This document shows, piece after piece, positions 1-7,769 of a stretch of DNA of 22,313 bases. A program made the translations under genes and the position numbers. The stretch is from Bacteroidales bacterium UBA5072. GTDB lineage: Bacteria > Bacteroidota > Bacteroidia > Bacteroidales > UBA10428. The stretch covers positions 19,750 to 42,062 of the forward strand of contig DIAS01000035.1 of assembly GCA_002415855.1 (NCBI GenBank). Direction: 5' to 3'. The stretch's first letter is position 1; every line of letters begins with the position of its first letter. The notes under the pieces are model-generated. The model worked only from the letters and a program-made list of their open reading frames with translations. It was not told the origin of the DNA and did not search any database.

Positions 1-27
1 CAACAACCACAACAACCACAACCCTAA
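1..27 (+). repeat. Short CAACAACCA tandem repeat, possibly the 3' end of a plus-strand gene
   Basis: The first 23 bases are two and a half copies of the 9-base unit CAACAACCA. Read in frame 1 they encode QQPQQPQP followed by a TAA stop at 25-27, so this may be the Gln/Pro-rich C-terminus of a gene that begins before the window and runs convergently into the DnaJ-like gene, overlapping its stop codon by two bases. It could equally be a non-coding simple repeat. The window edge prevents a decision. Confidence 0.3.
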
Positions 28-746
28 ACCATTCCCCGTTCTTTCTTGATTACCTCATATGCCTCATTGATCTTCTGGAATTTTTCCTGGGCTTTTTTCC
101 GGATTTCCTCTCCCAGGTATGCAACTTTATCTGGATGATTCTTTAGGGCAAGCTGGCGGTATGATTTCTTTATCTCTTCGTTGCCGGCATTTTTGTCAAC
201 CTCCAGGATGCTGTAAGCCCAATCAGTTGTTTGAATGAACATACTCTTCAGCGAACTGATATCTGCGTCATTTATCCCCAGGTCCACCGCGATCTGTCGT
301 AGTTGTATGACTTCCGGTTCAATGATTGATCCGTCAGCCAGAGCAATCCCGTATATCAGGTGCATCAATTGCAGTCTTGATGGGTAATCCATTCTTGCCC
401 GTATCTGCCGGGTTACATCCTTCAGTGGAATCTCCTGCTTTAAAATATCACGCAGCATCCTGAGCATTTCCGAGGATTCTGATTCACCGAATGCACCGGT
501 GAGGTAATTACGCACAAAAGTGAGTTCCGATTTCATGACCCTTTGGTCTGCTTTCATCACTGCAGCAATCACTACAAGCAGGCTGATGATAAAATCACCT
601 GTGGTGGTATCCTGGTTCCGGTTGGCAAATCTTTCGAGGTTTGAAGCATCAACAAACGATCCAAATGCAAAGCCAAGGATTGCCCCGATGGGTCCTCCGA
701 TGGTCCAACCAAGACCGGCACCGATCCATTTTCCGAATTTCGTCAT
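24..746 (-). CDS. TerB-like / J-domain protein (DjlA-like co-chaperone)
   Basis: A 240-residue protein with a Gly-rich hydrophobic N-terminus (about residues 8-32), a helical TerB-like middle part (about 50-165) and a C-terminal J domain (about 175-237) carrying the His-Pro-Asp motif at 204-206 that stimulates Hsp70 ATPase. The order of membrane-proximal segment, TerB-like part and C-terminal J domain is that of DjlA-type co-chaperones, which recruit DnaK. It is the last gene of the minus-strand operon and starts 12 bases after the coaE stop. The J domain is certain from the motif; the TerB assignment rests on overall pattern. The client is unknown. The glycine-rich N-terminus may form a membrane-associated hairpin. 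Confidence 0.85.
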   Translation of the reverse strand: MTKFGKWIGAGLGWTIGGPIGAILGFAFGSFVDASNLERFANRNQDTTTGDFIISLLVVIAAVMKADQRVMKSELTFVRNYLTGAFGESESSEMLRMLRDILKQEIPLKDVTRQIRARMDYPSRLQLMHLIYGIALADGSIIEPEVIQLRQIAVDLGINDADISSLKSMFIQTTDWAYSILEVDKNAGNEEIKKSYRQLALKNHPDKVAYLGEEIRKKAQEKFQKINEAYEVIKKERGMV

Positions 747-758
747 GCGATGAGAATA

Positions 759-1346
759 TTACACTTGGGTTGAGAATAACTGATGGAGCTGAAGCAATTG
801 CGGCAGTAACGGAGTAATGTCATCGTTGATAACCACATGGTGCGAACGCGCTTTTCTTTCTTCATCCGGCAACTGGTTCTCCATAATGGCCCGGATTCTT
901 TCATAGGACATATCCTGACGGGTGATAATCCTTTTAATCCGTATCTCTTCGGGCGATGCAACGGTAACATAGCGGTCAAACATCAGGTAAGCGTTACTCT
1001 CAAACAACAAGGCACTTTCCTGGATGATGTAGACATCCCTGGAATGGTTCAGGCACCATTTGCCAAAATGCTCTGCCACCTTCGGATGTACAATCTGGTT
1101 AACTTGTTGGAGCAGTTGCCGGTTATTGAAGATCATGGATGCCATCATTGCCCTGTTCAGCGATTTGCCGGAGAAAACTTTCTGTCCCAGAAGTTTTACC
1201 AGGTTATCCCTGATCTCAGGATCGTTTTCGGTAAGTTCTCTTGACGCCAGATCCGCATAATACACAGGGACGCCGAATTTTGAAAACACCTGACAAACAA
1301 TGGTTTTTCCACTGCCAATGCCGCCGGTTATGCCAACCTTCATCAT
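759..1346 (-). CDS. coaE: Dephospho-CoA kinase
   Basis: A 195-residue cytosolic enzyme that phosphorylates the 3'-hydroxyl of dephospho-CoA, the last step of coenzyme A synthesis. The N-terminus carries the P-loop GGIGSGKT at residues 8-15, and the length and the segment around IVHPK and the later LLFE fit the CoaE family (P-loop kinases of about 200 residues). The start overlaps the stop of the upstream ybbR-like gene as ATGA (1343-1346). A second ATG follows immediately (1341-1343), so the start is uncertain by one codon. Linkage of coaE to yajC, a ybbR-like gene and nusB is common in Bacteroidetes. No odd features were seen. Confidence 0.95.
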   Translation of the reverse strand: MMKVGITGGIGSGKTIVCQVFSKFGVPVYYADLASRELTENDPEIRDNLVKLLGQKVFSGKSLNRAMMASMIFNNRQLLQQVNQIVHPKVAEHFGKWCLNHSRDVYIIQESALLFESNAYLMFDRYVTVASPEEIRIKRIITRQDMSYERIRAIMENQLPDEERKARSHHVVINDDITPLLPQLLQLHQLFSTQV

Positions 1347-2368
1347 TTGCGGGTGATTAGAAACTCCGTTTCCTTTGGATAAAAACGGATATTACTTATG
1401 ATTTTCGGCGTATCAGCCAGGAAAACCGTAAGTCTTTTAACCTGACGTTCCGAAATCGTATTGAAATCAATACTGGGTACCGGTGGATTTTTTGCCAGCC
1501 GGTTATAATTGCTGAGGCAGACGTTATAAGTTATGTTTACACGGCCGGGAATGGCAATCATGTTCAGGGAATCGGGAACATTCACAGGCACAACAGCCAT
1601 GCTTTCATCTACCTCTGTAAACCTGTCAACAGGGATGGTAACCTGCACTTTCTCTTGTGAATAGGTTATCATGTCTCCAGGTTTCAGGTTGCATTGCAAC
1701 TGAACCGTATCAGATAAATTCGTAAAGCTGATCGGATCAGTCAGTACGAAGGTCAATTCCCTTAGCAGAATTTCAGGTCCCGAAACAATTATACTGTCAG
1801 GTGAAACAACAATGTCGCCGTTCTGCATGAATTGCTGCTGGTAAAATTTATCGTGCATAGCCAGCACCGGCCGAATGATCACCTTTTTCACTGCAATATC
1901 CGTAAACCTGAAGTAAAGGGTATCGGGGGATATGTCCAGTATGGTTACCTGGTCAAGTTCGACGGAGAGCAATTCCTTAACGGTTTCCGTTACAATGAAG
2001 AAAGTGTCAGTTCCGATACTGTTAAGTGAAAATGAACTGATGTTGAATTTCAGTGGAACAAGATTCAGATTAAGCTTGCTTCGTAAAATAGTGAAACCCT
2101 TTGCCCTGATCCGGAGTTGAAGCTTATCGGGGACATTGCCGATCAGTACTTTGGTGTCAGGAAAACTCACATAACGGACCGGGTAAGTCACATCAGCCTC
2201 GTATACTTCTCCTAAAGAACGGACAAACCAGAATGCTGCTGAAATTACGACAAAGAAAAAAAAGGTCAGTAATTTGCGTTGCTGCAGCAACTGCATATCA
2301 GCTAACCTTTTCATGTATTTTTTTACTAAACCGGAAAGGCTCGGTATGATTTCTTTTTCGGTTCTCAA
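1343..2368 (-). CDS. YbbR-like domain protein (CdaR-like), membrane-anchored
   Basis: A 341-residue protein with a positively charged N-terminus, one transmembrane segment at about residues 33-49 and a long extracytoplasmic beta-rich part of repeated YbbR-type modules. In Firmicutes the related CdaR regulates the diadenylate cyclase CdaA. No cyclase gene lies in this window, so that role cannot be inferred here, and the Bacteroidetes homologues next to yajC and coaE are of unknown function. The gene follows yajC after 57 bases, which hold a full -33/-7 promoter inside an inverted repeat. It overlaps coaE by four bases, so the two are translationally coupled. The identification rests on architecture and gene neighbourhood, not on a catalytic motif. 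Confidence 0.8.
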   Translation of the reverse strand: MRTEKEIIPSLSGLVKKYMKRLADMQLLQQRKLLTFFFFVVISAAFWFVRSLGEVYEADVTYPVRYVSFPDTKVLIGNVPDKLQLRIRAKGFTILRSKLNLNLVPLKFNISSFSLNSIGTDTFFIVTETVKELLSVELDQVTILDISPDTLYFRFTDIAVKKVIIRPVLAMHDKFYQQQFMQNGDIVVSPDSIIVSGPEILLRELTFVLTDPISFTNLSDTVQLQCNLKPGDMITYSQEKVQVTIPVDRFTEVDESMAVVPVNVPDSLNMIAIPGRVNITYNVCLSNYNRLAKNPPVPSIDFNTISERQVKRLTVFLADTPKIISNIRFYPKETEFLITRK

Positions 2369-2373
2369 TCAAA

Positions 2374-2412
2374 CAGCGTTTAAAGTACAGGACAAATATA
2401 CCTTAAACGCTG
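2374..2412. repeat. 10-bp perfect inverted repeat around the ybbR-like promoter
   Basis: The arms CAGCGTTTAA (2374-2383) and TTAAACGCTG (2403-2412) are perfect reverse complements separated by 19 bases. The spacer contains the -7 element of the predicted ybbR-like promoter. The repeat could be a protein-binding operator or an RNA hairpin in the yajC-ybbR intergenic transcript. There is no long T-run after either arm, so a classical intrinsic terminator is less likely. Confidence 0.6.
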
Positions 2413-2422
2413 CATATTCAAA
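2393..2422 (-). promoter_or_regulatory. Bacteroidetes-type promoter for the ybbR-like/coaE/dnaJ-like genes
   Basis: On the minus strand, TTTG (2419-2422) is followed after 18 bases by TATATTTG (2393-2400), matching the Bacteroidetes -33 TTTG and -7 TAnnTTTG consensus. The -7 element lies 24 bases upstream of the ybbR-like ATG. It suggests the distal three genes can be transcribed independently of nusB-yajC. Confidence 0.55.
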
Positions 2423-2425
2423 CAA

Positions 2426-2758
2426 TTATTGCTGCTGATTTTCAACATCAGTTGTATCACGCAGGACTGCACTTTTATCAATTTTTAACAGCACATTATT
2501 ACCAACATCAACCGTAATAACGTTATCGCTTATGTTATTGATTTTTCCATAAATTCCACCGGCTGTGATAATGCGATCTCCTTTTTTCAGTGATTCCCTG
2601 AAATTCTTCAGCTCTTTCTGCCGCTTCATTTGAGGCCGTATGAGAAAGAAGTAAAAAACTACCATGATCAGAAGTAGGGGAATGAGAGAAGTAAAAGGAC
2701 TACCCTGGCCCTGACCCTGTGGCTGGGTCAACAAAAAAATTCCTAAAAAATTACTCAT
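2426..2758 (-). CDS. yajC: Preprotein translocase subunit YajC
   Basis: A 110-residue inner-membrane accessory subunit of the Sec translocon, which associates with SecDF. It has one transmembrane helix at about residues 24-41, followed directly by the family-typical FFLIRPQMKRQKE stretch and a small beta-rich cytosolic domain containing KGDRIITAGGIYGKI. A short Gln/Gly-rich segment precedes the membrane helix. The size matches the family (about 85-115 residues). It lies between nusB, 117 bases upstream, and the ybbR-like gene. A possible promoter of its own lies in the nusB-yajC gap. Confidence 0.95.
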   Translation of the reverse strand: MSNFLGIFLLTQPQGQGQGSPFTSLIPLLLIMVVFYFFLIRPQMKRQKELKNFRESLKKGDRIITAGGIYGKINNISDNVITVDVGNNVLLKIDKSAVLRDTTDVENQQQ

Positions 2759-2822
2759 CAGTCAATTTATTATATTAATAATTAAGAAATTACATTTTCA
2801 ATATGAAGAAACAAAGTAATAA

Positions 2823-2830
2823 CAAATTTA
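2823..2830 (-). promoter_or_regulatory. Possible -7 promoter element upstream of yajC
   Basis: The minus-strand sequence is TAAATTTG, an exact TAnnTTTG match about 65 bases upstream of the yajC start in the 117-base nusB-yajC gap. No clear -33 TTTG was found at the usual distance, so support is limited. Confidence 0.35.
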
Positions 2831-2875
2831 TCACCCCTGCAAGAACAGGCATAATGCTCTGCCGTTTTTGCTTTC

Positions 2876-3826
2876 TCAAACTTCACCGATCAAGCCTCTG
2901 CCAGCCTTCACAATCCTTTTCTCATCCTTGAGATGTTTGAAGATCTTGTCGAGCAATCCATTAATGAATACACTGCTTTTCTCAGTGCTGTAGAACTTGG
3001 CTATCTCAAGGTATTCATTGATGGTAACCCGTGTAGGTATTGAAGGGAAAGCTACTGCCTCCGTAATGGCCATTTCAAGGATCAGCAGATCCATGTATGC
3101 GATACGCTCCACATCCCAGTTTTCGGTATAGGATTCCACCAGTTTACCAAATTCCTCTTTGTAGTGGATCACTTTCCGAAAAAGATCCCTGGCAAATTCT
3201 TTGTCGTCATCATTTTTAAACAGCGGCATCAGCACAGCGTTCTCTCCGTCATTTTCCCGGAATCCCTTCAGGGTTTTGGCAATCATGCTGATGACAAATT
3301 CTATTTCATCGTTCCAAAAAATACTTTGTTCCTCAAGAGTCTGGTATAAGCTTTCAGCACTGACAATTTCATTGGTGTAAACTTCCATGATCAGCTTTTT
3401 ATCCTGTTCGTAACTTCTGACCGGATCTTCCATGTACTCCTTAAAAAAAGGAGCCATTCGAATGCGGTTGTGAAGTTTCTTAATAAGTTCAGGTGAATTT
3501 ACCCAGGATAACCGTGTGGTGTTAAGGTACTGATTGAACTGCCTGTTGGTACGGATTTGCTGAATGATAAGATTATCCACGAATTTTGTATTGGGATTCA
3601 GATCTTCCCGTGTAGGGATCTTCTTTTGCCGTGCTATTTCTATACGAGCATTGGCATAATCCGCAATGTCTAAAATTAATAGAAGCAGATAATGGTAAAG
3701 GTCATAGGTCTTCTGGATACTGAAAAATAACTCTTTTTCATACTTATTCAATAGAGCGTCTGCGCTTTGAAAATAGGCGTACAGGAGTTGTAAGATCTTT
3801 ATCCTTAATATCCTTCTACTGATCAT
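2876..3826 (-). CDS. nusB: Transcription antitermination factor NusB, long Bacteroidetes form
   Basis: A 316-residue protein that starts with the NusB signature RRILRIKILQLLYAYFQ and ends with the typical C-terminal half: WDVERIAYMDLLILEMAI, then SIPTRVTINEYLEIAKFYS and INGLLDKI. NusB binds boxA RNA with S10 (NusE) and supports antitermination of rRNA operons. Proteobacterial NusB is about 140 residues. The extra roughly 150 residues form a helical insertion between the two conserved ends, which is usual for Bacteroidetes. It is the first gene of the minus-strand operon and is divergent from the PUR-domain gene. The start at 3826 fits the motif position. Confidence 0.93.
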   Translation of the reverse strand: MISRRILRIKILQLLYAYFQSADALLNKYEKELFFSIQKTYDLYHYLLLLILDIADYANARIEIARQKKIPTREDLNPNTKFVDNLIIQQIRTNRQFNQYLNTTRLSWVNSPELIKKLHNRIRMAPFFKEYMEDPVRSYEQDKKLIMEVYTNEIVSAESLYQTLEEQSIFWNDEIEFVISMIAKTLKGFRENDGENAVLMPLFKNDDDKEFARDLFRKVIHYKEEFGKLVESYTENWDVERIAYMDLLILEMAITEAVAFPSIPTRVTINEYLEIAKFYSTEKSSVFINGLLDKIFKHLKDEKRIVKAGRGLIGEV

Positions 3827-3936
3827 GATTGAAAGAACCTGGTATTTCCGTTAAATATATTATACATTATCAAATGAGCTGCAAAATAAATGCATTTTTT
3901 TGAACTTTCCATTAAAAAAGGAAATTTCATAAGTTA

Positions 3937-3960
3937 ATCATTTTTCATCAAAAAAATGAT
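3937..3960. repeat. 9-bp AT-rich perfect inverted repeat between divergent genes
   Basis: The arms ATCATTTTT (3937-3945) and AAAAATGAT (3952-3960) flank a 6-base loop. The repeat sits in the 220-base divergent region between nusB and the PUR-domain gene, about 40 bases upstream of the predicted -7 element of the latter. It may be an operator or a chance AT-rich palindrome. Confidence 0.4.
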
Positions 3961-4000
3961 ATTAAAGAAATCTGGATAAAGCTTTAATGGGAAAAATTTA

Positions 4001-4008
4001 TATTTTTG
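4001..4008 (+). promoter_or_regulatory. -7 promoter element of the PUR-domain gene
   Basis: TATTTTTG matches TAnnTTTG exactly and lies 38 bases upstream of the ATG at 4047. A -33 TTTG is not evident at the usual distance. Confidence 0.4.
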
Positions 4009-4046
4009 AAATTGCATTTAATCTCTACTAAAAAAACCCCTGACTT

Positions 4047-4448
4047 ATGATTGAACAAAGGAATGACAAAAATGAACCCGCCGAAGATTCCGAACACCGG
4101 GAGATTTTTTCCAGGGCGGTGAGAGCAGGAAAAAGAACTTATTTTTTTGATGTTAAGGCAACGAGAAGAAATGACTATTTCCTGACTATTACGGAAAGCA
4201 AAAAACGTTTTCACAAAGACGGACGCTTCTACTTTGAGAAACATAAAATCTTTTTATACAAAGAAGATTTTGAAAAGTTTTCAGAAGGTTTCGCCGAGGT
4301 GATAGATTTCATCAAAACTGTTAAGGCTTCAGAGCTGACAATGGAAGAAACAAACAGCCATGAACCAGAAGCGGACGGAGATTATACCACCGTAGATTTT
4401 GAGGATCTCGAAAGTGTGGCTTATGAAGAAAAAAGGGGGGAGAACTGA
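4047..4448 (+). CDS. DUF3276 / PUR-alpha-like nucleic-acid-binding protein
   Basis: A 133-residue protein whose central part (about residues 18-95) has the pattern of the Bacteroidetes PUR domain: IFSRAVRAGKRTYFFDVKAT, then DYFLTITESKKRF, then a FEKHKIFLYKEDFEKF strand-helix. PUR domains are Whirly-like folds that bind single-stranded DNA or RNA; the bacterial members form dimers, and their cellular role is not established. The N-terminus is polar, and the C-terminal 40 residues are strongly acidic and probably disordered. It is a single-gene unit with its own -7 element and an intrinsic terminator 22 bases after the stop. Confidence 0.85.
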   Translation: MIEQRNDKNEPAEDSEHREIFSRAVRAGKRTYFFDVKATRRNDYFLTITESKKRFHKDGRFYFEKHKIFLYKEDFEKFSEGFAEVIDFIKTVKASELTMEETNSHEPEADGDYTTVDFEDLESVAYEEKRGEN

Positions 4449-4470
4449 TCCTGATCTGTCATTGTTTTTA

Positions 4471-4506
4471 GCCCGGAAAGATTATTCTTCCCGGGTTTTC
4501 TTTTTT
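4471..4506 (+). terminator. Intrinsic terminator of the PUR-domain gene, overlapping the convergent gene
   Basis: CCCGG (4472-4476) pairs with CCGGG (4491-4495), with a few further A-T and G-C pairs inside separated by single-base bulges. The T-rich tract TTTTCTTTTTT (4496-4506) follows. The 3' arm and the T-tract are also the last codons of the minus-strand gene ending at 4482. Confidence 0.7.
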
Positions 4507-5228
4507 GTGCAGGCTTTCCTGATCATTTTTCTGATCTGCTGGTTGGCAAATATCCTGACATTGGTTATGATGTAATCGGGATTCAGAAAATCACCAAACT
4601 GGTTGCATTCCATGACCATTTCGTCGAACATTCCCTGAACGGGTACCTGCAAGGGTATTATACTGAGAATTGTACAGAGTTCCTTGTCAAATCGAATATA
4701 TTCAAGCTCACCCCTTGCTTTTTTTATGGAAAAACGAACCTCTTCGGTAACTATCTTTTGTTGAAAGGATGAATAAGAACGTCCGTCAGCAGTCAGCAAA
4801 ACCGTAAAATAACGAAGTTTGAGCCCCTTGCCTCCCAAACCTGTTGAAATCAGAACCTGACTTTTATCCAGCAGTTTACTCTCCAGCAGAAGCCTGCATT
4901 CCTGCAAGGCAAGTGTGGCCCAGTCTTTCAATTGTTCAGGAGAACCATTGGTGTATTTCTCCAGTGTCCGGTAAGCCTCAATACTGTCGATATTGGCAAG
5001 CTGAACAAGCAGGTGCTTTTTGTCATCCAGCGTCAGATCATGCCGGAAAATGGTTTCCCTGTTTTTCAAAACTTCATCCGGATCGAAATCAATTTCAAGT
5101 TTTCTGGCATAATTGTAGTATTCCATCTGAACATCTGCATCAATCTGTTGTTCAAGTACAGTGAGGTTACCCTGAATATCTCCCAGCAATTCCTGAATCT
5201 TGTCGTATATGTTATCTGACTGAGACAT
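4482..5228 (-). CDS. Conserved hypothetical protein, function unknown
   Basis: A 248-residue soluble protein without signal peptide or membrane segment. The N-terminal half (about 1-115) is predominantly helical, with a stretch resembling HEAT-type helices (HLLVQLANIDSIEAYRTLEKY and following). The second half is mixed alpha/beta and contains a glycine-rich STGLGGKGLKLRYF segment near residues 128-141. I do not recognise a named family or a catalytic motif. The protein ends in a Lys-rich tail encoded by the terminator of the convergent PUR-domain gene. It is divergent from feoAB with 179 bases between the starts, and nothing in the context gives a function. The length and clean reading frame support a real gene. 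Confidence 0.7.
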   Translation of the reverse strand: MSQSDNIYDKIQELLGDIQGNLTVLEQQIDADVQMEYYNYARKLEIDFDPDEVLKNRETIFRHDLTLDDKKHLLVQLANIDSIEAYRTLEKYTNGSPEQLKDWATLALQECRLLLESKLLDKSQVLISTGLGGKGLKLRYFTVLLTADGRSYSSFQQKIVTEEVRFSIKKARGELEYIRFDKELCTILSIIPLQVPVQGMFDEMVMECNQFGDFLNPDYIITNVRIFANQQIRKMIRKACTKKKTREE

Positions 5229-5346
5229 ACGGCTTTCTGCAATAACGTACAGTTTTATTTTAAAGATAGAAAATCTTGGTTAATTATCCACATAAAAACA
5301 AATATTTATCTTATGCATTTTGCACTTACAGGGTGGTCAAATTCCC

Positions 5347-5355
5347 TATATTTTG
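5347..5355 (+). promoter_or_regulatory. Possible -7 promoter element upstream of feoAB
   Basis: TATATTTTG resembles TAnnTTTG with one extra T between the two parts, 52 bases upstream of the chosen feoAB start. A TTTG occurs 24 bases further upstream (5319-5322), slightly beyond the usual spacing. No recognisable Fur-type palindrome was seen. Confidence 0.3.
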
Positions 5356-5407
5356 GTATTGCCAGTCAGCATCCTTCATTGTAAAATTGCAGCATTAAAA
5401 TCATTTG

Positions 5408-7759
5408 ATGAAGAGGAGACGATTATCAGATATTGACACAGGCAATAGCGTTTTCATTGCGGGCATGGATGGGAAAGGGGCTTTCAGGCAGAGAATGGGT
5501 GAGATGGGTTTTGTCAGGGGTAAAAAGATTACCGTCATTAAAAATGCTCCCCTCAATGATCCCATCGAGTTCAATATTATGGGCTACAATGTGTCTTTAC
5601 GCCGGGCTGAAGCCTCACAGATTCTGGTTTCTGACCAGTACCAACCATCTTCAATTCATCAGCAGCCTTTTTCCGCAATTGGCCATCATGCAACGAACGA
5701 CAGGATTGGGGGGAACAGGATCCGGGTGGCCATTGTAGGAAATCCCAATTCCGGAAAAACCACCCTGTTCAATTTTGCTTCAAACTCAAAGGAACATGTT
5801 GGAAATTATACAGGCGTTACTGTTGGGTCGAAGACCGCAACTTTCCGGCAGGATGGGATGTTGTTTGAATTAACCGATCTCCCCGGAACCTATTCAATTT
5901 CTGCCTATTCACCGGAGGAATTATTTGTCAGGGATTTTATACTCGAACAGAAGCCTGATGTGGTAATCAACATTATTGATGCCGCCAATCTTGAAAGGAA
6001 TCTCTTCCTTACCACCCAGTTGATTGACCTGAATATCAAAGTGGTGGTGGCCTTGAACATGTTTGATGAACTGATCAGAAACCATGACCGGTTTGATTAT
6101 AACGCCCTTGGCAGGATGCTGGGAATACCTTTTATCCCTACAATCGGTGCACGGGGCAGGGGCCTCGGCAGACTATTCCGGAAGGTCGCTGACATCCATG
6201 CAGGCAGGGATAGTATCCAGCGCCAGGTGAGGGTCAATTACGGATTTGAAGTGGAGCAATCCCTGGCCCGAATTGAAGACAAGTTAAAATCTGTTTCCGC
6301 CGGTGAATTATTCGGCGGGACTTCCCTCAGATTCATTGCGCTGGGTCTCCTTAGCAGGGATAATAGCATTGAGAGCCGGATCCGCCAGACAAGCCTGTTT
6401 CCTGAGGCCATCAAAGCAGCCGGGGAGGAGACCGGCCGCATCGAAAGCCTGATGGGCGAAAGGGTAGAGACAGTTATTACTGATGCACGGTACGGATTCA
6501 TATCGGGTGCTTTAAAAGAAACCTTCACCACAGGACGCCAGGATCGCAGAAAGATCTCAGACAGCATTGACCAATTGCTGACGAACCGGTACTTTGGGTT
6601 TCCGGTTTTTCTGCTGTTTATGTGGCTGATGTTCTCAGCTACTTTTAACTGGGGGTCCTTTCCGCAGTATTGGATCGATCAGGGAGTGCATTTACTGGGA
6701 GGGTTACTGAATAACATTATGCCCGAGGGTTCCCTGAAACATCTTTTAATTGATGGCATCATTGGAGGAGTAGGGGGGGTAATCGTTTTTCTGCCAAACA
6801 TCCTCATCCTGTTTTTCTTCATTTCATTGATGGAAGATACAGGATACATGGCACGGGCTGCCTTTATTACGGATAAACTCATGCACAAGATCGGCCTGCA
6901 CGGAAAATCCTTCATTCCCCTCATCATGGGTTTTGGTTGCAATGTCCCGGCTATTATGTCCACCCGCACCATCGAAAACCGAAGCAACCGACTCCTTACC
7001 ATGCTCATCAATCCCTTCATGAGCTGCAGCGCACGACTGCCGGTGTATATCCTGCTGATCGGAGCTGTGTTTCCCGGTTTTAAAGGTACCATCCTTTTCT
7101 CGATTTACCTTACCGGTATCCTGGTGGCGATTATCGTCGCCCTGGTGTTTAAAAATACGCTGTTTCGTTCAACCGATGCCCCTTTTGTTATGGAGTTGCC
7201 TCCTTACAGGCTCCCGACTGTGCGCTCCACCATGAAGCATATGTGGTTCAAGGCATCCCAGTACCTGAGGAAAATGGGCGGAATTATTCTGGTAGCCTCT
7301 GTGATCATCTGGGCACTCGGATACTTCCCGGTTAACAAGCAATCCTATATCAACCGCATCGGCAGGTTCATCGAGCCGGCCATACAACCTCTTGGTTTTG
7401 ACTGGCGTATGGGGATATGCCTGTTGACGGGGGTGGCAGCCAAAGAGATTGTTGTGAGCACCATGGGCGTAATTTACAAAGCCGAAGTACAGTCAGATCC
7501 TTCGGTGAACCTGGGAGACAAGATTCGTGCGGCCAGCTACACAGAAGGCAGCCGCAAAGGCAAGCCGGTATTTTCTCCTCTGGCAACCTTGTCTTTTCTC
7601 CTGTTCACATTATTGTACTTTCCCTGTATTGCTACTGTCACAGCCATATATCATGAGTCGGGTTCCTGGAAGTGGGCTGCCTTTTCGGTATGCTTTACGA
7701 CCGCACTGGCCTGGATCTTATCTTTCCTGGTTTACCAGACAGGGATGTTGTTTACTTAA
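5408..7759 (+). CDS. feoB: Ferrous iron transporter FeoAB fusion (FeoA domain plus FeoB)
   Basis: A 783-residue protein that imports Fe(II) across the inner membrane. Residues about 1-75 form an SH3-like FeoA domain, ending in GYNVSLRRAEASQI. Then comes a cytosolic G domain with G1 GNPNSGKT (111-118), G3 DLPG (157-160) and G4 NMFD (217-220), followed by a helical GDI-like part. The membrane domain has two gate halves, containing GFGCNVPAIMSTR and GVAAKEIVVSTMG, the FeoB signature segments. FeoA-FeoB fusions are usual in Bacteroidetes. A TTG three bases earlier (5405) is in frame, but I chose the ATG at 5408. A small Cys-rich membrane protein gene follows after 10 bases, as is common for feoB operons. 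All G-domain motifs look intact. Confidence 0.96.
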   Translation: MKRRRLSDIDTGNSVFIAGMDGKGAFRQRMGEMGFVRGKKITVIKNAPLNDPIEFNIMGYNVSLRRAEASQILVSDQYQPSSIHQQPFSAIGHHATNDRIGGNRIRVAIVGNPNSGKTTLFNFASNSKEHVGNYTGVTVGSKTATFRQDGMLFELTDLPGTYSISAYSPEELFVRDFILEQKPDVVINIIDAANLERNLFLTTQLIDLNIKVVVALNMFDELIRNHDRFDYNALGRMLGIPFIPTIGARGRGLGRLFRKVADIHAGRDSIQRQVRVNYGFEVEQSLARIEDKLKSVSAGELFGGTSLRFIALGLLSRDNSIESRIRQTSLFPEAIKAAGEETGRIESLMGERVETVITDARYGFISGALKETFTTGRQDRRKISDSIDQLLTNRYFGFPVFLLFMWLMFSATFNWGSFPQYWIDQGVHLLGGLLNNIMPEGSLKHLLIDGIIGGVGGVIVFLPNILILFFFISLMEDTGYMARAAFITDKLMHKIGLHGKSFIPLIMGFGCNVPAIMSTRTIENRSNRLLTMLINPFMSCSARLPVYILLIGAVFPGFKGTILFSIYLTGILVAIIVALVFKNTLFRSTDAPFVMELPPYRLPTVRSTMKHMWFKASQYLRKMGGIILVASVIIWALGYFPVNKQSYINRIGRFIEPAIQPLGFDWRMGICLLTGVAAKEIVVSTMGVIYKAEVQSDPSVNLGDKIRAASYTEGSRKGKPVFSPLATLSFLLFTLLYFPCIATVTAIYHESGSWKWAAFSVCFTTALAWILSFLVYQTGMLFT

Positions 7760-7769
7760 CGGAAATACC

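Noticed and set aside
837..1244. Plus-strand open frame opposite coaE
   Set aside because: It is fully antisense to a clearly recognised coaE, and its product shows no family pattern.
5229..5404. Fur box or riboswitch upstream of feoAB
   Set aside because: No Fur-like palindrome or conserved riboswitch core could be made out. Only a weak AAGAT/ATCTT hairpin is present.
5405..5407. TTG start for the FeoAB fusion
   Set aside because: An ATG follows directly at 5408, and the TTG adds only one residue.
6238..7092. Minus-strand open frames inside feoAB
   Set aside because: Antisense shadows of a fully motif-supported gene.
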